From the NCBI GenBank assembly GCA_905182325.1, contig CAJJBD010000041.1, forward strand, positions 1-64,000: a DNA stretch of 64,000 nt, given 5' to 3'. This document shows positions 9,268 through 17,866 of the stretch, piece after piece. The translations under genes were made by a program, and so were the position numbers. The notes beneath the pieces were generated by a model. That model ran no database searches. It was given only the letters and a program-made list of their open reading frames with translations, and had not been told where the DNA came from. Positions within the stretch are counted from its first letter, which is position 1; every line of letters starts with the position of its first letter. Origin of the DNA: an uncultured Planktomarina sp. GTDB lineage: Bacteria; Pseudomonadota; Alphaproteobacteria; Rhodobacterales; Rhodobacteraceae.

Positions 9268-10004
9268 GCCTTCAGGCTTGTGCAAATCTGGTAGCACGTG
9301 CCGACCCTGAGCGTTTTGCAGCAGCGATGAGCGCACAGCTACAAGCAAGAAATGTATTATTACCAATCTACGCTGCTGCGGCTGAAGTCTCCCGAGCACC
9401 GTGGATGACAAAAGAACCTGTGATTGCTGAGATGCGTTTACAGTGGTGGCGTGATGCGCTTGATGAAATAAAGGAAGGTAAGTGCCGAAGGCACGAAATT
9501 GTCGATGCTCTTGCTCAGGTATTGACCTTAAAAGGTGCTGAAGCTCTAGACAAGATGATTTTGGCACGGCGTTGGGATATCTACAAAAAAGGGTTTGAAA
9601 GCCCAGAAATACTGTTAGAGCATGTACGAGATATTACACTCGGACCGCTTATAGCTGCACTGGACGGGTTAGGGCATCTCCCACATGATATAAAAGCTGT
9701 AGAGAATTTAGCAAAACAGGTTGGTTTGGCAAGATTTCTACGCGGTGTAAGCACACTAATTGAACTTAAAGTTCCAGTTTGGTCAAATGATAACAAAGTA
9801 CTTATTTACAGTGATTTGTGTAAAGAAGCTCTATCACTTTCTAGTCCAGACATAACCTCACCAGCATTAATCGAGAGCGCTAATTGCAAACGAGTATTAC
9901 GATTTGTATTACGTAACCCTGGATCAGTGGAAATTGGAGCAATTCCAGCTTTCCCAATAACTCAAGCCTTTTCGCGTATGTTAGCTGCTTGGCGCTGCAA
10001 TTGA
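9264..10004 (+). CDS. Squalene/phytoene synthase-like protein, NDUFAF6-type
   Basis: 246 residues with the all-alpha prenyl-synthase fold signature EMRLQWWRDALDEI and IYAAAAEVSRAP near the N-terminus, but without clear DxxxD metal-binding pairs. This resembles the NDUFAF6 (C8orf38) branch, which in mitochondria helps assemble complex I, rather than a true carotenoid or squalene enzyme. No other isoprenoid gene is nearby. It overlaps cysS by 4 bp at the start and the convergent MFS gene by 43 bp at the end. The C-terminus is probably genuine because the frame stays open to the TGA. Function by family analogy only. Confidence 0.75.
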   Translation: MSLQACANLVARADPERFAAAMSAQLQARNVLLPIYAAAAEVSRAPWMTKEPVIAEMRLQWWRDALDEIKEGKCRRHEIVDALAQVLTLKGAEALDKMILARRWDIYKKGFESPEILLEHVRDITLGPLIAALDGLGHLPHDIKAVENLAKQVGLARFLRGVSTLIELKVPVWSNDNKVLIYSDLCKEALSLSSPDITSPALIESANCKRVLRFVLRNPGSVEIGAIPAFPITQAFSRMLAAWRCN

Positions 10005-11224
10005 GTCGATTTATTTTTTATCAACGTTAACCACAAAAGTGCCGTTCCGGCTAGTATAAGGAATGGTGTCATTGCATAATTTACTGCTGCCCAACCCTCT
10101 ATTACGGACCCACCAGTACAATTCATGAGACCTCCAGATGCCAGCGACGCAATAGTAACGAGCCCGAAGACAATTGCGTCATTCAAACCCTCTACTCGAC
10201 CACGTTCGTGTTTGGCATGGGAATTAGCCAACAATGTTGTGGCGCCAATAAAACTAAAGTTCCAGCCTACGCCAATTAAAACCAGCGCTAAAAAGAAATT
10301 GGGTAGTTGAACGTCGTTCAGTGCAACGAGCCCAGCAGCTGTGAGAATTAACAGACCAATAGCTATTATTTTCTCTACTCCAAAGCGAGTGATTAAGTGA
10401 CCAGTGAAGAACGAAGGTAAAAACATTGCTACGACGTGGGCTGACACAATATCATTAGCATTATTTTTTGTGAAACCACATCCAACTACAGCAAGTGGCG
10501 TGGACGTCATTACAAGGTTCATAAGTGAATATCCAACCATACCGCAAATAACTGAAACCAAGATACGTGGATCGCTTAGTAGCTTGGTGTAGCTACGCGG
10601 TGGGGGGGGGGCCACCACGATAGCTTGAGAGGAAGTTACTTTTGGAAAACTTAGAAGAAGAAACAAAAACATACCGGTTAAATTTAAACATACAACGGCC
10701 ACGTAGCTGCCAAAAAATGGAATAACTGACGCGTCTTGTACTATTTTATTAAGCTGAGGTCCGATGATTGCTGAGATGAGTCCACCGGCCATCACATAAG
10801 AAATTGCTTTTGGGCGAAAGAGCTTTGAAGCTATATCTGTGGCTGCAAACCGATAGAAACCTTGTGCGGACATGTAGATCCCAGATAAAAACGATCCAAT
10901 AAGAAATGTATTAAATGAGCTTACATAAAGTCCATAGGCAGATACTGCTGCTCCCAAAGCGCCAGCAATTGCCCCAATAAAGAAACCTACTTTGCGACCC
11001 CGTTTTTGCATCACAACAGACAGCCATGGCGCAGTAGTCATTGATCCAAACACAATTAACGAAATTGGTAATGTCGCAAAACAGGGGTTTCCTGTCAGCA
11101 TCCCACCAGCGAGCCCACCAATCACAAATATCATCGGCATTTGGCAACCTAAAATGGCTTGTGCAGCAATGAGAACAACCACATTTCTTTTGGCGCGTTC
11201 ATCATTAATTACTATTTCTGTCAT
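9962..11224 (-). CDS. Major facilitator superfamily transporter
   Basis: 420 residues with about 12 hydrophobic segments arranged 6+6 around a cytoplasmic loop near residues 195-215. The loop between helices 2 and 3 carries a QKRGRKVG motif, the MFS motif A position. Substrate unknown; the sequence resembles YajR/drug-efflux-like MFS members. A run of ten G on the plus strand (10602-10611) encodes the PPPP at residues 206-209 in the central loop. A one-base slip there would truncate the carrier at about half length. The 3' end overlaps the convergent NDUFAF6-like gene by 43 bp. A CobB gene lies just upstream (20 bp) on the same strand, so a role in cobalt, corrinoid or precursor export can be imagined but not shown. 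Confidence 0.88.
   Translation of the reverse strand: MTEIVINDERAKRNVVVLIAAQAILGCQMPMIFVIGGLAGGMLTGNPCFATLPISLIVFGSMTTAPWLSVVMQKRGRKVGFFIGAIAGALGAAVSAYGLYVSSFNTFLIGSFLSGIYMSAQGFYRFAATDIASKLFRPKAISYVMAGGLISAIIGPQLNKIVQDASVIPFFGSYVAVVCLNLTGMFLFLLLSFPKVTSSQAIVVAPPPPRSYTKLLSDPRILVSVICGMVGYSLMNLVMTSTPLAVVGCGFTKNNANDIVSAHVVAMFLPSFFTGHLITRFGVEKIIAIGLLILTAAGLVALNDVQLPNFFLALVLIGVGWNFSFIGATTLLANSHAKHERGRVEGLNDAIVFGLVTIASLASGGLMNCTGGSVIEGWAAVNYAMTPFLILAGTALLWLTLIKNKSTQLQRQAANIREKA
10602..10611. repeat. G10 homopolymer tract inside the MFS transporter gene
   Basis: Ten consecutive G on the plus strand within the MFS coding sequence, the longest G/C run I noticed in the window. It sits in codons for consecutive prolines in the central loop. 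The frame is intact at ten bases. In an AT-rich genome such a run stands out and is prone to slipped-strand mispairing or sequencing error. Confidence 0.9.
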
Positions 11225-11244
11225 ATTGTTGTCCTTTGTGGGTT

Positions 11245-12510
11245 TTAAATACCACTAATAATGTGAGCAAAAGAACCAAATGTTTGTCCGCTGCATAGCC
11301 CCATATCTGGCAGTTGTTTGTCGTCTGCATCTTTTGCAGAAAATAATGGAAATCCATTGGCACTTAAGGTGCGTGCGTAATGAAATTCGTGTCCACGTAA
11401 GGGCCTCTTAAAATGTGGGCCAAGCGATGAAAGTTGACGGTACCCTAGGTGTAACTTTCGATCGGCAAAGCTAGTTTCCAATCTTAACAATCCCAACATT
11501 TTGTGGCTGGCGCCACTCTCGTCTATCATAGTATCGCCCAGGACCATATATCCACCGCACTCACCATAGATTGGAGTTTGCCGCTCGGCGTGTGCTCGGA
11601 TAGAAGATTTAAAACTTTTTGCAGACGCTATTTGCCCGGAGTGTAGTTCTGGATAACCTCCTGGTAAAAATATGAAATCTGCATCATCTGGAACGGTTTC
11701 ATCTGACAAAGGCGAAAAGAACGAAATACTTGCACCTGCCATACGCCAGGCCTTTAGGTGATGTGGGTAACTAAATTCAAAAGCAATATCTCGGGCAACC
11801 GCAATGCGCTGACCAAGTGGAGATGGGTTCACATGTTTTTCTGCCTGTATGTTTGAACCCAGCTTGCTCAATATCTCAAGATCCAAGCTTGGAGTGAGTG
11901 CATCTGCAACAGTATTTATCCATTTCTCCAAATTTGTGTTTTCACTAGCTTGCACCAAGCCTAGATGTCGTTCGGATAATTCAAATTCCTTTGAACGAAA
12001 TAGAACACCTAAAATTGGGATGTTAATTTTAGAAAGCGCTGTTGTAAGTAAATTTAAATGCCGATCACTAGCTACGCGATTTAATACCACACCTGCTAAG
12101 TCTATGCTTGGGTCAAAGTTTTTAAAACCTTGTACAATTGCGGCAATTGAGTGAGCCACTTTTCCTGAATCAACAACTAGGACGATAGGTAACGATAAAA
12201 TATTGGCCAAATTGGCTGACGATCCTAGGCCAGAAATCCCAGCGCCGTCAAAAAGACCCATTGCCCCCTCTACTATTAAGTTACCACCTCCTGCTAGATC
12301 TTTAATTTCTGGTTCTTGCATGGCCCAGGCATCGAGATTGACTGATGGTTCACCAGAGGCCATTTCATGAAATTTTGGATCAATATAGTCTGGACCAGAC
12401 TTAGCAGGCTGGTATTTAAGTCCCGTTCTTTTGAAAATTCGCATAATTGCTAACGTGATAATGGTCTTTCCTGCTCCAGAATTTGGGGAAGCAATTAGGA
12501 AACGGGTCAT
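11245..12510 (-). CDS. cobB: Cobyrinic/hydrogenobyrinic acid a,c-diamide synthase
   Basis: 421 residues, glutamine- and ATP-dependent amidation of the a and c side chains of the corrin ring. The N-terminal dethiobiotin-synthetase-like ATPase has the P-loop ASPNSGAGKT, then KSGPDYIDPKFH and VEGAMGLFDG. The C-terminal class I glutaminase domain has the nucleophile in YGECGGYMVLG and the HEFHYA motif that supplies the catalytic His. Its start overlaps the cobA stop by 4 bp, so cobA-cobB are coupled. A little shorter than most CobB, with no missing motif. Whether the substrate is cobyrinic or hydrogenobyrinic acid depends on the pathway type, which the window does not settle. Confidence 0.95.
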   Translation of the reverse strand: MTRFLIASPNSGAGKTIITLAIMRIFKRTGLKYQPAKSGPDYIDPKFHEMASGEPSVNLDAWAMQEPEIKDLAGGGNLIVEGAMGLFDGAGISGLGSSANLANILSLPIVLVVDSGKVAHSIAAIVQGFKNFDPSIDLAGVVLNRVASDRHLNLLTTALSKINIPILGVLFRSKEFELSERHLGLVQASENTNLEKWINTVADALTPSLDLEILSKLGSNIQAEKHVNPSPLGQRIAVARDIAFEFSYPHHLKAWRMAGASISFFSPLSDETVPDDADFIFLPGGYPELHSGQIASAKSFKSSIRAHAERQTPIYGECGGYMVLGDTMIDESGASHKMLGLLRLETSFADRKLHLGYRQLSSLGPHFKRPLRGHEFHYARTLSANGFPLFSAKDADDKQLPDMGLCSGQTFGSFAHIISGI

Positions 12511-13358
12511 GCGCTCTCAGCTGGGCGGCCACGGCTAAGTGGATCAAGGTTACGGGGTAGCTGACCAGACTCGATTGATTTCCAGTCTAATACTTGTCTC
12601 ATTAACACTGCTTTTCCGATACAGATGATTGCAGGGGCTTTTATTTTATATGCTTTTGCGTCTTCAACAGCATTTCCAAGCGTGCTTTCAAACACTTGCT
12701 GAGTTTCTAAAGTTGCCGAAGTGACAAATGCAAGAGGTTCAGATGGCTCGCGGCCAGCAAGTATCAATCGTTCGGTAATTTGAGAAATGTGCCGCATGCC
12801 CATGTAAATAACAATTACTTGACTACCCCTAGCTATCCCTTCCCAGTCAATTGAGCCCGGCGTATCACCAGATTGATCGTGCCCAGTAACGAAGGTTACG
12901 GACTGGTTTACGTCGCGATGGGTCACGGGTATGCCGGCATATGCCAGACCACCAATACCAGCTGAAATCCCAGGTATTATGCGGATTGGAATGCCATGTT
13001 GAACGAGTGTTTGCGCTTCTTCGCCGCCCCGGCCAAAGACAAACGGATCCCCACCCTTTAGTCTCAAGACTTTTCTACCCTTACGGGCTAAATCTACCAA
13101 TTTAAGTGAAATGTCACGTTGCTTTGCCGAAGGTTTTCCACCGCGCTTTCCAGCATAAATAAGTTCAGCTTTCGGCGCCCATTCTAAAATTTCTGCACTG
13201 ACTAAGGCGTCATAAACCACAACATTCGCTTGTCTCAACGCATTTAAAGCGTGTAGTGTTAATAGCCCTGGGTCGCCAGGACCGGCACCGCATAACCAAA
13301 CCCAACCTGATTTTAATTCTGGCCATTTTTTTGGCGGTAGAGATAGTGAATCATCCAT
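12507..13358 (-). CDS. cobA: Uroporphyrinogen-III C-methyltransferase (SUMT)
   Basis: 283 residues, SAM-dependent methylation of uroporphyrinogen III at C2 and C7 to precorrin-2, the branch point to B12 and sirohaem. Motifs: VWLCGAGPGDPGLLTLHA (SAM-binding P-loop-like), VYDALVS, RLKGGDPFVFGRGGEE and the late VIYMGMRHI segment. It has no fused CysG oxidase/ferrochelatase domain. The ATG is the first in frame; upstream is a 97-bp divergent spacer shared with cbiD. Coupled to cobB by a 4-bp overlap. Confidence 0.96.
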   Translation of the reverse strand: MDDSLSLPPKKWPELKSGWVWLCGAGPGDPGLLTLHALNALRQANVVVYDALVSAEILEWAPKAELIYAGKRGGKPSAKQRDISLKLVDLARKGRKVLRLKGGDPFVFGRGGEEAQTLVQHGIPIRIIPGISAGIGGLAYAGIPVTHRDVNQSVTFVTGHDQSGDTPGSIDWEGIARGSQVIVIYMGMRHISQITERLILAGREPSEPLAFVTSATLETQQVFESTLGNAVEDAKAYKIKAPAIICIGKAVLMRQVLDWKSIESGQLPRNLDPLSRGRPAESA

Positions 13359-13455
13359 GATTTATCTTATGCCGATATTATGTGTGATTAAATAGTGAAC
13401 AAGCGACCTGCGGTTTGTGATTGGCGGCATCAGATGCTGTGGTATACAAAGACGC

Positions 13456-14499
13456 ATGAGAGAGCCCGTCAACAATCAATTACGCCGTGGTTGGACAACC
13501 GGTGCCTGTGCGACAGCTGCCGTACGTGCTGGCTTATTAGAGCTGTGGGGAAGACAGCGTATTTCCGAGGTTCAAATTACTTTGCCAAAAGGTGAGACGC
13601 CTCTTTTTCAGATAGCACACCGAAGGATCGATAAAAATTGGGTTGAAGTTGGCATTACAAAAGATGCAGGTGATGATCCAGACGTCACACATGGTGCCCT
13701 AATTATTGCACGGGTGACGGAAGGTGGCTCAGGTGTAACATTTTATGCTGGTGATGGAGTTGGGTATATAACTAAAGCTGGCCTACCTATTGGAGTCGGT
13801 GAGCCTGCGATAAACCCAGCGCCACGACAGATGATGGAGGAACAGGTTACCAAACTTGCAGAATTTTATAAAAAAATTCCAAATATAAAAATTACAATAA
13901 GTATTCCAGGTGGAGCTGAGATCGCTTTGAAAACATGGAACCCAAGGTTGGGCATAGTTGGTGGGCTTTCAGTTCTTGGTACAACAGGAATAGTTCGCCC
14001 ATTTTCATGTGCTGCATGGATTGCATCTATCCACCGTGGCATTGATGTGGCTCGAGCAGAAAACTATGGTCACGTAGCGGGGTGTACTGGTGCTACCTCA
14101 GAGCGGGCGGTCCAATCACTCTACTGCTTGCCTGAAACTGCTATGTTGGACATGGGAGACTTTGCTGGTGGCTTGATGAAATACTTAGCAAAAAAGCCTG
14201 TACCAAGATTGACCATTGGGGGCGGCATTGGAAAAATGACTAAGCTTGCGCAAGGTGCCCGTGATCTGCATTCAGCTCGTACTCAAGTTGATTTTAATAA
14301 CTTAGCTGAAGTGATGGGCCAGCCAAATTTGGCTCGCGTAAATACTGCATTAGAGGCCTATGACCTCGTAGGTCCCAGCATGGCTGAATGGGTGGTAAGT
14401 GAGAGCTTGAAAAGCTGTAGAGCTATTTTAAAAAATGAAAAAATTAAGGTTGATTGTGTTGTAATTAATAGGACTGGTAAAATTTTGGCCCGTACATGA
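13456..14499 (+). CDS. cbiD: (Cobalt-)precorrin-5B C1-methyltransferase, CbiD type
   Basis: About 347 residues from the ATG at 13456 (MREPVNNQLRRGWTTGACAT). The ORF-track start at 13417 adds 13 residues before the conserved LRRGWTTGACATAA start of CbiD, so I reject it. Other marks are HGALIIARV, VGYITKAGLPIGVGEPAINP, SIPGGAEIALKTWNPRLGI and LGTTGIVRPFS. CbiD methylates C1 with deacylation in the anaerobic (early cobalt) route, where aerobic organisms would use CobF. The gene's 3' end overlaps cobK by 4 bp. A CbiD next to CobK-type reductase in a presumably aerobic organism points to a hybrid pathway. Confidence 0.92.
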   Translation: MREPVNNQLRRGWTTGACATAAVRAGLLELWGRQRISEVQITLPKGETPLFQIAHRRIDKNWVEVGITKDAGDDPDVTHGALIIARVTEGGSGVTFYAGDGVGYITKAGLPIGVGEPAINPAPRQMMEEQVTKLAEFYKKIPNIKITISIPGGAEIALKTWNPRLGIVGGLSVLGTTGIVRPFSCAAWIASIHRGIDVARAENYGHVAGCTGATSERAVQSLYCLPETAMLDMGDFAGGLMKYLAKKPVPRLTIGGGIGKMTKLAQGARDLHSARTQVDFNNLAEVMGQPNLARVNTALEAYDLVGPSMAEWVVSESLKSCRAILKNEKIKVDCVVINRTGKILART

Positions 14500-15230
14500 C
14501 CGTATTAATTCTAGCTGGAACCGCTGAAGCGCGTCAGCTTGCTGAATATTGCCTGTCGGCAAAAATCTCTGCACAAGCTAGCCTTTCTGGAGCCACACGA
14601 AAACCGATGAGCTTAGCAGTGCCAACACGTCATGGAGGGTTTGGTGGAGTTGAAGAATTTAAACTATTTCTTAAAGAACAAAATATTAGCGCAATACTAG
14701 ACGTCACACATCCTTTTGCTAGTTATATAACTGAACGGACTTTCCAAGTTTCACAAGATCTAGGTCTCCCCATGATGCGTTATGACCGGCCAGAGTGGAC
14801 ACGCAGGCGGGGTGATAATTGGATATTCATTAAAGATGAATCTGAAGCAACCTCATACATTTCGCCAAGTTCAACTGTATTTTTGGCAACTGGTCGACAA
14901 AGTCTTGTTAAATTTCAAGATATTTCAAAATCACGGATTTATTGTCGCCAAATTGATCCACCAGAAAAGCCTTTCCCATGGTTAAATGGAGGCTTTATAA
15001 TTGGAAGGCCACCATTCAGTGAAGCTGCTGAAAGGGCTCTGTTTTTAAAATTGAACATTGATGTGTTAATCGCTAAAAATGCCGGCGGCGCAGCTAGCCG
15101 AACAAAACTTGATGCAGCTCGTGGTTTAAAATTGCCAGTTTTGATGATCAACCGTCCACCCCCAACAGCAGCGCAAACAGTAAGGTCTTTGATTGAAGTC
15201 AAACTATGGCTGGATAATTTAGATCTATAA
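14496..15230 (+). CDS. cobK: Precorrin-6A (or cobalt-precorrin-6A) reductase
   Basis: 244 residues of the CobK/CbiJ family, NADPH-dependent reduction of the corrin macrocycle. Marks: the N-terminal VLILAGTAEARQLA dinucleotide-binding loop, VGG-type turn replaced by TRHGGFGGVEEF, DVTHPFASYIT, RYDRPEW, VFLATGRQSL and the late KNAGGAASRTKLDAAR motif. Coupled to cbiD by a 4-bp ATGA overlap, and followed after about 38 bases by a clear terminator hairpin, so cbiD-cobK form a two-gene unit. Confidence 0.93.
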   Translation: MTVLILAGTAEARQLAEYCLSAKISAQASLSGATRKPMSLAVPTRHGGFGGVEEFKLFLKEQNISAILDVTHPFASYITERTFQVSQDLGLPMMRYDRPEWTRRRGDNWIFIKDESEATSYISPSSTVFLATGRQSLVKFQDISKSRIYCRQIDPPEKPFPWLNGGFIIGRPPFSEAAERALFLKLNIDVLIAKNAGGAASRTKLDAARGLKLPVLMINRPPPTAAQTVRSLIEVKLWLDNLDL

Positions 15231-15267
15231 TTTCTAGCATTAAAAAAATATTTTTAATTTTTAAACT

Positions 15268-15306
15268 TTATTAGGACGTTATTAGCTTCCTAATAAATAT
15301 TTTTTA
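15268..15306 (+). terminator. Rho-independent terminator after cobK
   Basis: TTATTAGGA (15268-15276) pairs with TCCTAATAA (15288-15296) across an 11-base loop and is followed by ATATTTTTT. The stem is AT-rich but perfect over 9 bp. It closes the cbiD-cobK unit before the esterase gene. Confidence 0.65.
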
Positions 15307-15366
15307 CATTGACTATTAGGTTGTAAATTGTTCAATCGCGTAATCTAGATAGAAATGTTGAAGTAA

Positions 15367-16035
15367 ATGACCCGCATTTTAAAATCAGACACTCGGATGC
15401 CAGATAGTGGTAATATTCTGAGTGCAGTTATATTTCTGCATGGTTACGGCGCTAATGGCGCCGATTTACTTGGCTTGGCTGATACGTTGGCGGAGCACAT
15501 GCCAGATACGCTATTTCTAGCGCCAGATGCCCCTGAAGTGACCTCAATGTCTGCCACTGGCCTTCAGTGGTTTCCAATTCCTTGGATTGATGGCTCTTCA
15601 GAAGAGGATGCTCTGATTGGTTTGCGTTCTGCCTCCCACGATCTAGATTCCTATTTAGATGAAGTGATGATTGACTACGATTTATTACCAGAGCAAGTAG
15701 TAATATTTGGGTTTTCGCAGGGAACTATGATAGCCCTACATGTGGTACCACGCCGTGAAGATCCGATAGCAGGAGTTGTTGCGTTCTCGGGTAGGCTTTT
15801 AGAGCCAGAGGCATTGGTGGATGATGCTACCGCTTTTGTTCCAATTTTGCTTGTACATGGTGATGAAGACGATGTTGTTCCTGTGGACGCATTACCTAAG
15901 GCTGTTGAGGGCCTACAAGCTGCCGGTTTCAAGGACGTATATGCCCACATCATGAAGGGTGGTGCCCATGGCATAGCACCAGACGGATTACAGGTTGCGC
16001 TTGCCTTTATGCGCCAACAGCTTGGTATGGAATAA
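15367..16035 (+). CDS. Carboxylesterase/phospholipase family alpha/beta hydrolase (YpfH-like)
   Basis: 222 residues, the single-domain esterase family of PF02230. Oxyanion region IFLHGYGANGADL, nucleophile elbow GFSQGTM, acid LVHGDEDDVVP and catalytic His in GGAHGIAPDG give a complete triad. Likely a cytoplasmic esterase or thioesterase of unknown natural substrate. No signal peptide. It stands alone between the cobK terminator and the HNH gene. Confidence 0.9.
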   Translation: MTRILKSDTRMPDSGNILSAVIFLHGYGANGADLLGLADTLAEHMPDTLFLAPDAPEVTSMSATGLQWFPIPWIDGSSEEDALIGLRSASHDLDSYLDEVMIDYDLLPEQVVIFGFSQGTMIALHVVPRREDPIAGVVAFSGRLLEPEALVDDATAFVPILLVHGDEDDVVPVDALPKAVEGLQAAGFKDVYAHIMKGGAHGIAPDGLQVALAFMRQQLGME

Positions 16036-16080
16036 AAATACGGGTCAATAAACTAGATACAGGGCTTGCCTGATCAGAAA

Positions 16081-16104
16081 CCCTAGATATATTGTAATTT
16101 AGGG
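16081..16104 (+). other. Hairpin between esterase and HNH genes
   Basis: CCCTAGAT (16081-16088) pairs with ATTTAGGG (16097-16104), 8 bp with one G-U, 8-base loop. No T run follows on the plus strand. Possibly a weak transcript end for the esterase gene. Confidence 0.3.
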
Positions 16105-16163
16105 ATAAGGCTGGCCAAAGAATTATTGGTTGTATTTATTCGAATTGGTCTGGGGCGATTGGA

Positions 16164-16748
16164 ATGGTTGGGGATTTTAGGACTGAATTTGTTCGGGACG
16201 CAGCTTCATTGAAGCAAAAGCCGGCCTTGGTATTGAACGCAGACTATAGGCCACTTTGTTACTATCCACTCTCACTATGGAGCTGGCAAGATGCAGTCAA
16301 AGCAGCTTGGCTAGATAGAGTTCAAATAGTCGCAGAATATGACGATATTGTCAGATCACCTACAACTGAAATCCGCATTCCGTCGGTAGTGGTGCTACGG
16401 GACTACGTTAAGCCACGAAATACAGTAGCATTTACACGTTTTAATTTGTTTTTGAGAGATGAATTTTCGTGTCAGTATTGTGGAGCATTTGGCGATTTGA
16501 CATTTGATCATGTAGTCCCGCGCACTCATGGTGGCGTTACCAGCTGGGATAACGTTGTCGCAGCATGTTCCACTTGTAATCTCAAGAAGGGATCGCGGAG
16601 TTTGAAACAAACAGGAATGAATCTTCGCAAACGAGTTAAGCAACCGAAGGCAGACGAATTACGTAATACGGGACGTAAGTTTCCGCCAAATTATTTACAT
16701 GAAAGCTGGTTCGATTTCCTATATTGGGATGCAGAATTGAAGGCCTAA
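16164..16748 (+). CDS. HNH endonuclease family protein
   Basis: 194 residues. An N-terminal about 95-residue region (LVLNADYRPLCYYPLSLWSW) precedes a classic HNH module: CQYCG, then FDHVVPRTHGG, WDNVVAACSTCN, with two CxxC pairs holding a structural zinc and the DH/N catalytic residues intact. This is the widespread chromosomal HNH family of alphaproteobacteria, not tied to a phage or restriction system here. Its biological target is unknown. The stop overlaps the convergent radical SAM gene by 4 bp. Confidence 0.88.
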   Translation: MVGDFRTEFVRDAASLKQKPALVLNADYRPLCYYPLSLWSWQDAVKAAWLDRVQIVAEYDDIVRSPTTEIRIPSVVVLRDYVKPRNTVAFTRFNLFLRDEFSCQYCGAFGDLTFDHVVPRTHGGVTSWDNVVAACSTCNLKKGSRSLKQTGMNLRKRVKQPKADELRNTGRKFPPNYLHESWFDFLYWDAELKA

Positions 16749-17698
16749 GCTGAACAGCTTGCTCCACCCAGAACACAAAATTTACTGCAGATCGCGTGAT
16801 TTAATGATATATCTACTTCTGCTTCCTTAAGGGTATGCCCCAATTCAAACTCACTACTCGTAGTAATCAGTGTACACGCTAAGACAACAGGCTTTGCAGC
16901 ACCTTTTCGTTTAGCTACCATGCGAGAGTATGAACACATAATGGTCGCTGGGTCTTTTTTTAAAACTTTCCAGCAATCAGTTGTGATTTCTGGGACCTCT
17001 GTATTCTCATCTATTTCCGGAAATAAAACTGTGTCTAATGGATCATAAGGATCAATGGAATATCTCCTTTTTTTAAAAAGTTTGCCATAACCTATTCGGG
17101 TGTCCTCCGCTGTCTCACCCCAAATTGTTCGTCCAGCTACGCTCATACTAATTCCCATATCTCGCAACCAATCCATTCCCTCTAATGTTTTTTTGAAGCC
17201 ACCTAAGCCACGCTCAGTATCGTGAGGAAGTGCGTAGAAGTGATCTAATGAAACTCGTAACTTTAATTTGTTAGGAAATGTTTTATTTAATTTCACCAGC
17301 CCATCTTTTATATCTTTGCGCATCATGGGTCGCATCGCATTAGTTAAAATTAAAACTTTATAGTTTGCTTCTAAACTGCACTTGATGATTTCAAGAATGT
17401 CTGGGTTCATGAAGGGCTCACCACCGGTCAATCCAATTTCACAGACTGGCCATTTCTGAGCAACGATTTGATCGAGGTATTCTGCAACTTCGCTGCCAGT
17501 TATATAAACTAATGCGTCATTAGTTGGACTGCTGTTAATATAACAGTTTAAGCAACTAATATTGCAGAGTGTCCCAGTGTTGAACCAAAGTGTTTTTGGG
17601 TTTTTTAAGCTCACACGAGCACGTTTCTTTCCAGTTTTTGTTATCCATGGGTCTTCAAATTTTTGCTGAGTTGGCAACGTGTTTTTTTTATTAAGCAT
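16745..17698 (-). CDS. Radical SAM protein with cysteine-rich C-terminus
   Basis: 317 residues. The cluster motif is CNISCLNC (CxxxCxxC, about residues 47-54), followed by the GLTGGEPFMNPD SAM-binding motif and a partial TIM barrel. The last about 80 residues hold six more cysteines (TDCWK, IMCSYS, LACTLI, and AICSKFC followed by GASC near the end), which suggests one or two auxiliary Fe-S clusters like the SPASM/twitch domains of peptide- or cofactor-modifying enzymes. No precursor peptide or partner gene is adjacent, and the product is unknown to me. Convergent with the HNH gene (4-bp overlap) and divergent from zwf with about 170 bp of AT-rich sequence between. Confidence 0.85.
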   Translation of the reverse strand: MLNKKNTLPTQQKFEDPWITKTGKKRARVSLKNPKTLWFNTGTLCNISCLNCYINSSPTNDALVYITGSEVAEYLDQIVAQKWPVCEIGLTGGEPFMNPDILEIIKCSLEANYKVLILTNAMRPMMRKDIKDGLVKLNKTFPNKLKLRVSLDHFYALPHDTERGLGGFKKTLEGMDWLRDMGISMSVAGRTIWGETAEDTRIGYGKLFKKRRYSIDPYDPLDTVLFPEIDENTEVPEITTDCWKVLKKDPATIMCSYSRMVAKRKGAAKPVVLACTLITTSSEFELGHTLKEAEVDISLNHAICSKFCVLGGASCSA

Positions 17699-17866
17699 GG
17701 TGAATTCTCTTTATGGTCATATAATTATTTATAATTTATATCTTTGGATAAGGTTAAAAAAATTAAGAAGTAAACATTAAAAAATTTGAATTTTTATGTT
17801 ACTCTGGAAATAAGCAACGAACCTCGTTAAGGGTCCGTTGGCGCAAACAGTTGAAGGTTGTATCAA

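Noticed and set aside
11225-13455. Cobalamin riboswitch near the cob genes
   Set aside because: The divergent spacers are too short and no B12-box-like sequence was seen.
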